A DNA stretch of 10,287 nucleotides. Source: Hyphomicrobiales bacterium. Its GTDB lineage: Bacteria > Pseudomonadota > Alphaproteobacteria > Rhizobiales > Rhizobiaceae. Both the position numbers and the translations under genes were made by a program. A model generated the notes under the pieces. It saw nothing but the letters and a program-made list of their open reading frames with translations. It was not told the DNA's origin and did no database searches. The stretch's first letter is position 1. Every line of letters begins with the position of its first letter. Positions 1 to 7,271 of the stretch are shown here, piece after piece. Location of the stretch: NCBI GenBank assembly GCA_011087745.1, contig JAALLB010000036.1, forward strand, positions 1 through 10,287, written 5' to 3'.

Positions 1-2
1 AG

Positions 3-80
3 CCTGAAACGTCAACCCCAAATAATCAGATTTTCAAGGACTCGGAGTATAAAGCCTTTTTCCAAGTGTGTGAAGACTAG
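3..80 (+). CDS. Probable 3' end of an unidentified gene (partial, cut by the window edge)
   Basis: Reading frame 3 is open from the window edge to a TAG at 78-80 and encodes about 25 residues ending in ...FKDSEYKAFFQVCED. Third-position base choice resembles the recognised genes nearby, and the peptide has normal globular composition with mixed charged and aromatic residues. Frame 2 stops almost at once; frame 1 stays open through position 90 but gives a strongly basic peptide that looks less natural. If real, this gene converges on hemY and their stop codons overlap by four bases, the same pattern as at the two other convergent junctions in the window. Too little is present to assign a family. 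An open stretch this short could be chance. Confidence 0.4.
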   Translation, partial: PETSTPNNQIFKDSEYKAFFQVCED

Positions 81-1891
81 AAAAGTTTAAATCCTTTTTT
101 CGGCGGCTCTTTGTCTGGATGGGGCCCCGGATCATCCGGTCTGCGCTCAAGAGGGAATTGCACTGTATTATCGTTTTCTGCAGTATCGCTCTTTTTTAGG
201 GTTTTGCGTGCGAGCTTGTTAGGCATCGGCTTTTCGTCAGGTGTTTTTTCTTTAGCAGGTTCTTTAGTTGCTTCCTGGTTGTCGTTTTGAGGCTCAACCA
301 GTTTTGCTGCCTTGTCGGCAACTTCTTCCTGCTTGCTATCAACTTCCTCGGGTTCATCATCAAGGGTTACAGTTGTGACAGTTGCAGCAGCAGCTTTTAC
401 AGGTTTATCTTCGACTTCTTGAGTGTCATCCGACGGTTCATCATCAGAAACGACAATTGCATCCTCAATTTGTGGTTCATCCGCAGGTTCATCATCAAGA
501 GTGACTTTTTCTACCTCAACCTCAGTGATATTTTCTGCCTTGAGTTCTTCAAGGGTCATTACCGGCGCTGAATCATCGCCCAATTGCTGGACTGGAACCT
601 TCCATTCAAATGCATCGGTTTCACCATCAATTGGGGAAACGGGTAGCCATTCGTCGGAAACATGATTTCCTGCAACCCAGGCCGGATCAGCAGGTGCGCG
701 AACCGCCCGTGCAAGCCAGTCGCGCATGCGACCTTTATCACCGTGCTGTCCTTCTTCGATGTCTGCCATCAGCAGATACGCACGTTCGGTTGGATGTGAT
801 GTTAGAACGGACTCCAGTGCCTCGCGTGCTTGAACCCATTCATTTGCATCAATTGCGGCAATCGCGAGTGCAAGGTTTCCTTCCGGATCTTTTGGCTTAA
901 GTTTTGAAAGGTTTTTTGCTCTTTCAAGCCTTTCCTGAACAGATTCGCCAGAACTTACTGCTGAATGAGCTTCCGCCAATTCGGGATGCGGTGCTTCTTT
1001 CCAACTAGCTTCAAGAATTTTGGTTGCAGTTTTTGGATCACCCAGACGGGTTGATACTCTTGCAAATGTAGTTGCAGCAGGCACAAGATCTCTTGCCAGT
1101 TTATGGGCTTCTTTTGAAAGCTTCAAAGCATAATCAGGATTTTCGTTTTCCTTATCCATTGCCTTACCGGTTAATAAAACAGCGCGTTGGCGTTTTGCTG
1201 CAACTTTATCAATCAGGCCGGCCGAACGGTTGGAATCCAATGTACGAATAGCTGCATCCCAATCGCCATCGCTTGCGGCGTAACGCAATTTTGCATTGCT
1301 TGCCCAAGGCAGAGATGGGGCTGTTTTAGCAGCTTCTTCTGCATAATGACGCGCTGCTTCCGGTTCGCCCTGGCGTTCTGCTTCCAAGAACAAACCGCGA
1401 AGTGCAACCATTTTGGTGGTATCGTTTTCAAGCATGGTTTTGAAGTTTTCGCGAGCTTCATCACGTTTACCTTCAAGGATTGCTGTTTGCGTACCCAATA
1501 AGGCTACAAGCGGGTCTTGTCCAAGCAGTTTTTTACTTTCCTTGGTCAGTTTTCTTGCCGTACTTGCATCACCTGAACTTGCGGCGATCAAGCCTTGAGA
1601 TAGTGCTTTGTATCCTTTTTCGCGTTTGCGATTGTCAAAGAATTTTGAAAGCATTGTGGGCGCCCCGATTACGCCACGCAAAATGCCCCAACCCAGCATT
1701 ATCAGGAATATCAAACCTACCAGCAATGAAAAAGCCAATGTTAAAGGAACGCCGACTTCTTCGCCTGGGCGGCCCATTTTTTGTGCCAGCCATTCCCACT
1801 GAAGAAAAATCGTACCAGGATTATCGGCAACCCAGGCAAACAAGATTGCCAAGCCAAGAACGACCAAAAGAAATACTAAAAAACGAAACAT
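77..1891 (-). CDS. hemY: HemY-like inner-membrane TPR protein of the heme gene cluster
   Basis: The 604-residue product has two N-terminal membrane segments (about residues 5-22 and 50-75), then a helical tetratricopeptide-like region (about 95-400). Residues 400-434 contain APADPAWVAG, VSDEW and DAFEWKVPV, a block I recognise from alphaproteobacterial HemY proteins. The last 160 or so residues are acidic, Lys/Pro-rich and probably disordered, ending in PPKKGFKLF, also typical of the rhizobial form. This HemY is the membrane protein of heme operons, not the Gram-positive protoporphyrinogen oxidase that shares the name; its biochemical role is unsettled, and a scaffold for late heme enzymes is usually proposed. 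The start is an ATG with AAGGA nine bases upstream, 21 bp after the Mic60 gene, so the two are probably cotranscribed. The tail carries three copies of a DDEP motif. Confidence 0.93.
   Translation of the reverse strand: MFRFLVFLLVVLGLAILFAWVADNPGTIFLQWEWLAQKMGRPGEEVGVPLTLAFSLLVGLIFLIMLGWGILRGVIGAPTMLSKFFDNRKREKGYKALSQGLIAASSGDASTARKLTKESKKLLGQDPLVALLGTQTAILEGKRDEARENFKTMLENDTTKMVALRGLFLEAERQGEPEAARHYAEEAAKTAPSLPWASNAKLRYAASDGDWDAAIRTLDSNRSAGLIDKVAAKRQRAVLLTGKAMDKENENPDYALKLSKEAHKLARDLVPAATTFARVSTRLGDPKTATKILEASWKEAPHPELAEAHSAVSSGESVQERLERAKNLSKLKPKDPEGNLALAIAAIDANEWVQAREALESVLTSHPTERAYLLMADIEEGQHGDKGRMRDWLARAVRAPADPAWVAGNHVSDEWLPVSPIDGETDAFEWKVPVQQLGDDSAPVMTLEELKAENITEVEVEKVTLDDEPADEPQIEDAIVVSDDEPSDDTQEVEDKPVKAAAATVTTVTLDDEPEEVDSKQEEVADKAAKLVEPQNDNQEATKEPAKEKTPDEKPMPNKLARKTLKKSDTAENDNTVQFPLERRPDDPGPHPDKEPPKKGFKLF
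351..496 (-). repeat. Three 11-bp direct repeats encoding the DDEP motifs of HemY
   Basis: The plus-strand string GGTTCATCATC occurs at 351-361, 435-445 and 486-496. The copies are 84 and 51 bases apart, both multiples of three, so all are read in the same hemY frame and encode DDEP. Two copies sit in a longer TLDDEP context and one in SDDEP. This is an in-gene coding repeat within the low-complexity tail, not a dispersed genomic repeat. Confidence 0.75.
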
Positions 1892-1912
1892 TCGGGCAGA
1901 TCCTTATACTGG

Positions 1913-3388
1913 TTAACCAGCTTCAGCAGTTAATTTTTGATTCAATGACTTATGCAGTGCAAAAGCTTCTATGCGGGTATCAAGTTGTGCAATCCATGAC
2001 GCACCATTTTCGCGAACATCAGAGGGGAGTTTCTCCCATTCAGCTTTTGCAGCAGAAAGATCGTCGGCTTCTACCTTTGCTTTCACGCGAGATAAAATTG
2101 CAAGCGGTGTATCACCTTCTTGTGGGCCGCTGGTTCGAAACGAAACCAGATTTTGTGCGTTTGCCCAGAAACGATCTGAAATACTGCCACCTTTTGCAGG
2201 AGCATTAGGATTTTGCACTGAATTGATAACACCATCAAGGCTGTTCACCAGTTGCTTGCGGGTTGCAATGCCGGAAGCGTTTAATGCTTCAAGGCGAGCT
2301 GTTTCAGGTGTTTCACCAATCAGAGCTTTGACAGAAGAAATCGGCAGACTCAGTGCATCATCGTTTTCGAGTGCGGTGGCAAGTGCGTTAACAGCAACGG
2401 ACCGCGCAACTTTTTCACTGGCTTTTACCGAAGCAACGGTACTTTCCAGATCAGCGGATTGTTCTGTTAGACTTGTAAGGCCGGTTTTATTAACCTCTAC
2501 AGTTTGCTGCAGACCTGAAAGCGTGCCGGTTATTTCCTGAACCTGTGATTTCATGGAATCAACGGTTTTGGTTACTTCCAGAAGGGCAGGATTCTGTTTG
2601 ATTGAAGTTGCAACAGTTCCCAGACCTGACTCCATCAGATCAAGACGTTTGGTTATCGAAGCAACGGCTGTTGAAAGGGCAATGGAAGATGTATCCTGAC
2701 CTTCAGCAGCAGCTGTCGTGATTTTGTTTAGCGTTGAATTCAGACCGGCAAAATCCTGCTCCAGCTGAATGAGTTTTTCGGTTGCAGCTTCTGCAATTTT
2801 GCCTGAAGCACCTTCAGTGATTTCTGTTACGCTTGTTTCCAGCGCGGACAACTTGTCATTGATTGGCGAAAGATCAACTTGGGCAATTTGCTTTAGATCA
2901 GCAATTTGAGCTTTTAGGGAGTTAAGTTCGCTTGATTCTCCTGATGATGCACCACCATAGAAATTGCCGATTATTGGTAGTTCACGCGCACCGTCCCAGA
3001 TACCAATTGCTCCAAAGCCAATCAGGGCTGCAGCACCGCCCATAAGAGCTGAAGTCAAATTACTCATAAATGAACCTTTATTTGAGGTTTTGACATTTGC
3101 AGCTTGAGGCTTTTCAGTTGGTTTTTGTGGGGTAGGTTTATTCGCTTCTGGTTTTGTTTCAGTTTTAGCGTCCGCTTTGGCGGTTGGCTTTTCAGCAGGT
3201 TTTGTGTCAGATGTTTTCTCTGATGCATTCGGTCGCCCAAAAGATTGCGCTTTCGTATCAGCGCTAGCTTTGGCAGTCGTTGGTTTTGCTGCGGCTTTTA
3301 CTTCTTTTGCATCTAGATCGATCGTTGCAGGCTTTTTTGCCTGTGCTGAACTGCGTCTGTTGCCACGTGGCTTCGCTTTTGAGGCCAT
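1913..3388 (-). CDS. Mic60/mitofilin-family inner-membrane protein (alphaproteobacterial)
   Basis: The 491-residue product starts with about 105 Lys/Ala/Pro/Thr-rich residues, probably a disordered cytoplasmic tail. One membrane segment follows (about 110-131, rich in Gly/Ala/Leu/Ile), then a long predicted coiled coil (about 152-325) on the periplasmic side. The C-terminal region (about 330-491) contains SDRFWANAQNLVSFR, GPQEGDTPLAIL and AEWEKLP, which I recognise as the mitofilin-type end of alphaproteobacterial homologues. Mitochondrial Mic60 organises crista junctions; bacterial relatives are known to bend membranes and commonly sit in heme gene clusters, as here. Mitofilin and HemY both being membrane proteins next to heme genes suggests a link with intracytoplasmic membrane or heme handling, which is inference. 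The ATG has AGGA seven bases upstream. Gene order supports the family call as much as sequence does, because these proteins diverge rapidly. Confidence 0.87.
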   Translation of the reverse strand: MASKAKPRGNRRSSAQAKKPATIDLDAKEVKAAAKPTTAKASADTKAQSFGRPNASEKTSDTKPAEKPTAKADAKTETKPEANKPTPQKPTEKPQAANVKTSNKGSFMSNLTSALMGGAAALIGFGAIGIWDGARELPIIGNFYGGASSGESSELNSLKAQIADLKQIAQVDLSPINDKLSALETSVTEITEGASGKIAEAATEKLIQLEQDFAGLNSTLNKITTAAAEGQDTSSIALSTAVASITKRLDLMESGLGTVATSIKQNPALLEVTKTVDSMKSQVQEITGTLSGLQQTVEVNKTGLTSLTEQSADLESTVASVKASEKVARSVAVNALATALENDDALSLPISSVKALIGETPETARLEALNASGIATRKQLVNSLDGVINSVQNPNAPAKGGSISDRFWANAQNLVSFRTSGPQEGDTPLAILSRVKAKVEADDLSAAKAEWEKLPSDVRENGASWIAQLDTRIEAFALHKSLNQKLTAEAG

Positions 3389-3420
3389 TTTTTCTTCCTG
3401 TCTGAGATGCTCTTAAAAAC

Positions 3421-3450
3421 ATTATATGTATTCAAGGACTGTTATGCGAG
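3421..3450 (-). promoter_or_regulatory. Candidate promoter for the Mic60-hemY pair
   Basis: On the minus strand a perfect TATAAT lies at 3426-3421, about 32 bases upstream of the Mic60 start. With an 18-base spacer the -35 position reads CTCGCA, a weak match to the alphaproteobacterial CTTGAC. The 124-bp gap between hemD and the Mic60 gene leaves room for an independent promoter. The call rests mainly on the -10 element. Confidence 0.35.
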
Positions 3451-3512
3451 TCTGGTTAAGTTTACGCAAGGTAAATTATTAAAATTTTATTCTTTGACGA
3501 TTGAGAATTGTT

Positions 3513-4217
3513 CTAACCCAAAAGGGAAATCATTTGCGTTTCATCAGGCCTTTTGGCAATAAAAATCTCTTTCCATTCAATATGTTCTAGTGGTTTTACA
3601 GCCTGCGCTGATATACCAACCAATATGCAGCCTTTCAATAAGCTTGATTGGTTTATGGTTTCTAAAATTTGTGCCAAATGTTGGGCGGAGAGTGCAGAAT
3701 ATACAAAAATACATCCATTTAAGACAGTTTCAATGGTGTTCTTGAAAGTTTGATTGGCGGGAGTGATGGGGTTTGCCCGGTAGATATCTACAGTATCGAC
3801 GATGATGCCGTCTGATTTCAAAGAGCTTGCCATATCAAAGCTACGATCTGGTGTTGAAAAATAAAGAAGCTTGGTTCCTTGCAAGTTCATGCCGGCAATT
3901 AATTTGCTGAGTGCTGCTCCTCCTCCGCTCGCACAATAAGTATTGGAGAAACCCAGTGTTTTGGCAGCGTTTGCTGTTTTTTCTCCAACGCAAAATGCAG
4001 GGGCTTCCTTGTTCGAAGGTTGCCAATTTCTGTTTTTAAGAATTTCAACAGAGTTTTTGCTGGTAAAAAGAAAACCATCATAACTGGTTTCAGGAATTGA
4101 ATTACCGGTGTCCACTATTTCAAATAGAGGCAATACAATTGCCTGGTGGCCGCTTTCTTCGAGTTTTTTTGCGGTTTGGTTGGCTGCCGGATTTGCTCTG
4201 GTAATTAGTACTTTCAT
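3513..4217 (-). CDS. hemD: Uroporphyrinogen-III synthase
   Basis: This cytosolic enzyme cyclises preuroporphyrinogen (hydroxymethylbilane) with inversion of ring D to give uroporphyrinogen III. At 234 residues the length is normal. The family is poorly conserved, but expected landmarks are present: MKVLITRANPAA at the N-terminus, FTSKNSVEIL (about 51-60), VGEKTANAAKTLG (77-89), VDIYRA (143-148), VYSALSAQHL (172-181) and a final AKRPDETQMISLL matching the usual PTxxAL ending. It lies six bases after the hemC stop, and hemC supplies its substrate. No Shine-Dalgarno-like sequence precedes the ATG; upstream is the end of hemC (TTGGGCG, then the TAA), so translation is probably coupled to hemC. 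An out-of-frame ATG overlaps the hemC stop and is not the start. Context plus motifs make the call firm despite low conservation. Confidence 0.92.
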   Translation of the reverse strand: MKVLITRANPAANQTAKKLEESGHQAIVLPLFEIVDTGNSIPETSYDGFLFTSKNSVEILKNRNWQPSNKEAPAFCVGEKTANAAKTLGFSNTYCASGGGAALSKLIAGMNLQGTKLLYFSTPDRSFDMASSLKSDGIIVDTVDIYRANPITPANQTFKNTIETVLNGCIFVYSALSAQHLAQILETINQSSLLKGCILVGISAQAVKPLEHIEWKEIFIAKRPDETQMISLLG

Positions 4218-4223
4218 TGGACA

Positions 4224-5153
4224 TTACGCCCAATCTGCAAAGAATTTTGTTCCTGCACGTGATTTTAGAATTTTACCGAGTTCCAATCCAAGTTCTCGGC
4301 TATCGCCAATCGTGCCTTGTACGCGGTGTTCGTGAGATTCGCTGCCATCTGGCTTCAGGATGATGCCGTGTAGCGATAATTTATCGCCATCAAGCGTTGC
4401 GTGTGCTCCAATCGGGGTACGACAAGATCCGTCCAATTCTTCCAGGAATGCTCGCTCAGCAATCAGTGCAGTTTCTGTTTCGCTGTGGTTTAGTGGTTTT
4501 AGTAACTCCAGCATGTGGTTATTTTCAAGATGAGCTTCGACAGTAATTGCACCTTGTCCAGGTGCGGGAGGGAATTCATCTACCGGGAGCTGCGAAGTGA
4601 TCGCATCGCTCATTCCAAGCCTAATTAATCCAGCACATGCGAGAAGGGTCGCATCAGCAACGCCTTGTTTTAGTTTTTCGATGCGGGTTCCAACATTGCC
4701 CCGGTACATTACCATTTCAAGGTCAGGTCGTTTGCGCCACATTAATGCACGGCGGCGCAGGGAAGCAGAACCCATCACAGCGCCCTTTGATAAATCTTCG
4801 AACCTATCAACTTTATTGGAGATAAAGGCATCGGCAACATTTTCGCGTTGTGGGTAGCAAACCAGAGCCAATCCTTCTGGCAAAGTGGTTGGCATGTCCT
4901 TGGCTGAGTGCACTGCCATATCTATTGAACCATCTGCGAGTTTTTGTTCTATCTCGAGTGTAAACAGGCCCTTGCCACCGATTTCAGACAAGGCGATGTT
5001 TTCCTTTTGGCTTCTATCTCCTGCGGTAGAAATCACTTCGATTTCTATTTCCAATCCCTGGTGGACATCTTGCAGCAGCGATTTCATATATTCAGCTTGA
5101 ACAAGCGCCAGCTTGCTGCCACGGGTGCCAATACGGATTATCTTTTCTGCCAT
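4224..5153 (-). CDS. hemC: Hydroxymethylbilane synthase (porphobilinogen deaminase)
   Basis: This cytosolic enzyme joins four porphobilinogens into hydroxymethylbilane, using a covalently bound dipyrromethane cofactor. From the ATG at 5153 it has 309 residues. Visible motifs are IRIGTRGSKLALVQA at the start, VHSAKDMPT with the catalytic Asp (about residue 86), SLRRRA (131-136) and RGNVGTR (151-157) for pyrrole carboxylate binding, and DGSCRTPIGAHA with the cofactor cysteine (about residue 244). I chose the ATG at 5153 over an in-frame TTG at 5183. The extra ten residues (beginning (M)KYQTEHKKK) are hydrophilic and unlike the family N-terminus, whereas MAEKIIRIGTRGS fits. Neither start has a strong ribosome site; AAAAAGAAA precedes the ATG. 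It heads the hemC-hemD pair and diverges from tsaD. Confidence 0.96.
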   Translation of the reverse strand: MAEKIIRIGTRGSKLALVQAEYMKSLLQDVHQGLEIEIEVISTAGDRSQKENIALSEIGGKGLFTLEIEQKLADGSIDMAVHSAKDMPTTLPEGLALVCYPQRENVADAFISNKVDRFEDLSKGAVMGSASLRRRALMWRKRPDLEMVMYRGNVGTRIEKLKQGVADATLLACAGLIRLGMSDAITSQLPVDEFPPAPGQGAITVEAHLENNHMLELLKPLNHSETETALIAERAFLEELDGSCRTPIGAHATLDGDKLSLHGIILKPDGSESHEHRVQGTIGDSRELGLELGKILKSRAGTKFFADWA

Positions 5154-5221
5154 TTTCTTTTTGTGCTCTGTCTGGTACTTCAAACTTCATAAACTGTTAC
5201 AGGCATCGGACTTTTCTGACA
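5154..5221. promoter_or_regulatory. Divergent hemC/tsaD intergenic region
   Basis: Only 68 bases separate the hemC and tsaD start codons, so the promoters of both operons must lie here or reach into the coding sequences. I see no convincing paired -35/-10 elements or palindromic operator on either strand. The assignment as a promoter region follows from gene orientation, not from motifs. Confidence 0.5.
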
Positions 5222-6283
5222 ATGTATATTCTGGGAATTGAAACAAGTTGCGATGAAACCGCTGCCAGTGTTGTAACTCGCGATAGCGATGGTTTGCCGC
5301 AGTTATTGTCGAATGTTGTATTAAGTCAGATTGACGAACATTCAGAGTTTGGCGGTGTTGTTCCTGAAATTGCAGCCCGTGCGCATTTATCTGCCCTGGA
5401 TCAAATTATAAACCGGGCGCTGGATGAAGCCCATCTGGGCTTGTCAAGAATTGATGGCATTGGAGTAACATCAGGTCCGGGCCTTGTTGGCGGGCTGATG
5501 GTGGGTCTTATGACTGCCAAGGCTCTTTCAGCAAGCCGTAATATTCCCTACCTTGATGTTAATCATCTCGAAGGTCATGCTCTTACAGCGCGATTAACGG
5601 ATAATGTTGCCTATCCTTATTTATTGTTGCTTGTTTCTGGTGGGCACAGCCAGATTGTTCGTGTGGATGGCTTGGGCACATATACAAGGCTAGCAACAAC
5701 CATAGATGATGCAGTGGGTGAAGCGTTTGATAAAACTGCCAAGCTTTTAGGTTTGGGGTTTCCGGGTGGGCCTAATGTTGAAAAAGCGGCCAAAAAGGGT
5801 GATGCAGACCGTTTCAGGTTTCCGATGCCGCTTCGAGGGCAGCAAACGCTCAACATGTCATTTTCCGGTTTAAAAACTGCTATCCGCACGCAGGCTCAAA
5901 AACTGGTTCCCTTGAGTGGACAGGATGTAGCTGACCTTTGTGCGTCGATGCAGAAAACAGTTGCGGAGATACTGGCGAACCGATGTCAGCGCGCAATGGA
6001 ACAGTGTGAAGGTATCGATATACTGGTGGTTGCGGGCGGGGTTGCATCCAATTCTGAAATAAGACAGCGGCTTGATGAGTTGTGTGTACAGCATGATTAT
6101 AGTCTTATTGCACCGCCCTTGGAGCTATGCACAGACAATGCTGCGATGATTGCATGGGCAGCGCTTGAACGTTTTGAACAAGGCGAGAAATCCGAGATGA
6201 ATTTGGCACCGCGGTCGCGTTGGCCGCTTGATGGTTCAACTGAGAGCGTTATTGGCTCGGGACGCAAAGGAGCAAAAGTATGA
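5222..6283 (+). CDS. tsaD: tRNA N6-adenosine threonylcarbamoyltransferase TsaD
   Basis: TsaD transfers the threonylcarbamoyl group from threonylcarbamoyl-AMP to A37 of tRNAs that read ANN codons, working in the cytosol with TsaB and TsaE. The 353-residue product has the ASKHA-fold and Kae1/Gcp signatures: MYILGIETSCDETAAS at the N-terminus, VTSGPGLVGGLMVG (82-95), the metal-binding NHLEGHAL with His115 and His119, LLVSGGHSQIV (136-146), NMSFSGLKTA (211-220), VVAGGVASN (269-277) and CTDNAAMIAW containing the third metal ligand Asp305. Length and ends are normal. The ribosome site is weak: GGA lies about a dozen bases upstream of the ATG. It begins a plus-strand operon and overlaps gpsA by four bases (ATGA). 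tsaB and tsaE are not in the window. Confidence 0.97.
   Translation: MYILGIETSCDETAASVVTRDSDGLPQLLSNVVLSQIDEHSEFGGVVPEIAARAHLSALDQIINRALDEAHLGLSRIDGIGVTSGPGLVGGLMVGLMTAKALSASRNIPYLDVNHLEGHALTARLTDNVAYPYLLLLVSGGHSQIVRVDGLGTYTRLATTIDDAVGEAFDKTAKLLGLGFPGGPNVEKAAKKGDADRFRFPMPLRGQQTLNMSFSGLKTAIRTQAQKLVPLSGQDVADLCASMQKTVAEILANRCQRAMEQCEGIDILVVAGGVASNSEIRQRLDELCVQHDYSLIAPPLELCTDNAAMIAWAALERFEQGEKSEMNLAPRSRWPLDGSTESVIGSGRKGAKV
6266..6272 (+). promoter_or_regulatory. Ribosome binding site of gpsA inside tsaD
   Basis: AAAGGAG lies seven bases before the gpsA ATG, within the last codons of tsaD. It is among the strongest Shine-Dalgarno sequences in the window. It fixes the gpsA start at the ATGA overlap with the tsaD stop and suggests gpsA can be initiated independently, in addition to any coupling. 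Confidence 0.8.
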
Positions 6284-7254
6284 CGAAGGTTTGTATTATT
6301 GGTTCGGGCGCATGGGGTTCAGCTCTTGCCTGTGTTTCAGCGCGTGCCGGTCATGAAACTATTATTTGGGGCCGTTCAAAAGATGCAGTTTCCGAAATCA
6401 GTACATCTCATACCAATCATAAATATCTTGATGATCTGGTGCTTGAAAATTCCATACTTGCAACCGGTGATATTAGGGATGCGGTTGAAGGCAGTGATAT
6501 AGTATTGCTCTCGATTCCAACGCAAATGCTCTCGTCACAGTTAGAAAGAATTGCAAGGTACGCTGGCGAGGCAATTTTGGTGGCGTGCTGTAAGGGCATA
6601 GATAGACAAACTGGGAAATTACCTGCTGAGCTTGTTTCAGATGCATATCCAGATAATCCTGTCGGTGCGTTATCGGGTCCAAGCTTTGCAACTGACGTTG
6701 TTGCAGGTTTGCCAACAGCGGTAACAGTGGCAAGTAAAAGTGAAGGTGTTGCAGATATTTTGGCAGGCCAACTCTCTACGGGCACTTTTCGTTGTTATGC
6801 AGCAACTGACATGAAGGGCGTGGAGCTTGGCGGGGCACTGAAAAATGTGCTGGCGTTGGCTGTTGGTGCTGCCAGAGGCATGGGATTGGGTGCAAGTGCA
6901 GAAGCGGCTTTAATGGCTCGGGGGTTTTCGGAACTTCGTCGCCTGGCAACAGAACTTGGTGCGAAACCAGAAACACTTTCGGGTCTTTCGGGGTTTGGCG
7001 ATTTGGTACTTACGTGTTCCAGTCCCCAATCACGCAATTTTTCCTATGGGGTGGCCATGGGGCGCGGTGATAGCCTTGAGGGATTAAAACTTGCCGAGGG
7101 TGCTCATACTGCAGGTGTTGCCTTAAAAATTGCGGATGAAAAGAATATTGATGTTCCAATCATCGGCGCAATCGTTAATGTATTGGAAAAGAAGGCGACT
7201 GCAAAAGAGGCTGTTCATGCGCTTTTATCAAGACCTTTGAAGCGCGAAAGCTAA
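6280..7254 (+). CDS. gpsA: NAD(P)-dependent glycerol-3-phosphate dehydrogenase
   Basis: GpsA reduces dihydroxyacetone phosphate to sn-glycerol 3-phosphate, the backbone of membrane phospholipids. The 324-residue product has an N-terminal Rossmann domain (IIGSGAWGSALA, 6-17), LLSIPTQML (75-83), CCKGID with Lys105, ALSGPSFA (130-137), and the C-terminal helical catalytic domain with GGALKNVLALAVG containing the catalytic Lys188. RGFSELRRLA (214-223), GLSGFGDLVLTC (235-246) and SRNFSYG (251-257) complete the substrate pocket. Length is typical. The start overlaps the tsaD stop and has a strong ribosome site. The EVE-domain gene follows after 17 bases, so the three probably share one transcript. 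tsaD-gpsA adjacency is common in this bacterial group; no functional link beyond shared housekeeping expression is evident. Confidence 0.97.
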   Translation: MTKVCIIGSGAWGSALACVSARAGHETIIWGRSKDAVSEISTSHTNHKYLDDLVLENSILATGDIRDAVEGSDIVLLSIPTQMLSSQLERIARYAGEAILVACCKGIDRQTGKLPAELVSDAYPDNPVGALSGPSFATDVVAGLPTAVTVASKSEGVADILAGQLSTGTFRCYAATDMKGVELGGALKNVLALAVGAARGMGLGASAEAALMARGFSELRRLATELGAKPETLSGLSGFGDLVLTCSSPQSRNFSYGVAMGRGDSLEGLKLAEGAHTAGVALKIADEKNIDVPIIGAIVNVLEKKATAKEAVHALLSRPLKRES

Positions 7255-7271
7255 ATTTATGGAGATTATGG

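Noticed and set aside
1480..2208. 242-residue plus-strand open frame across hemY and the start of the Mic60 gene region
   Set aside because: It is antisense to two well-supported genes, crosses their junction, and its peptide resembles no family.
1971..2540. 189-residue plus-strand open frame, Ser/Ala/Arg-rich
   Set aside because: It is a shadow on the opposite strand of the coiled-coil part of the Mic60 gene, with biased composition and no ribosome site considered meaningful.
3461..3475. Inverted repeat TTTAC-GCAAG-GTAAA between hemD and the Mic60 gene, considered as a hemD terminator
   Set aside because: The stem is only five A/T-rich pairs, and no T-run follows it on the minus strand, so it is not a convincing intrinsic terminator.
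3480..3508. Weak ATTCT/AGAAT hairpin followed by A4T4 just after hemD on the minus strand
   Set aside because: Five mostly A-T pairs around a ten-base loop would be unstable; the A/T-rich tail alone is not enough to call termination.
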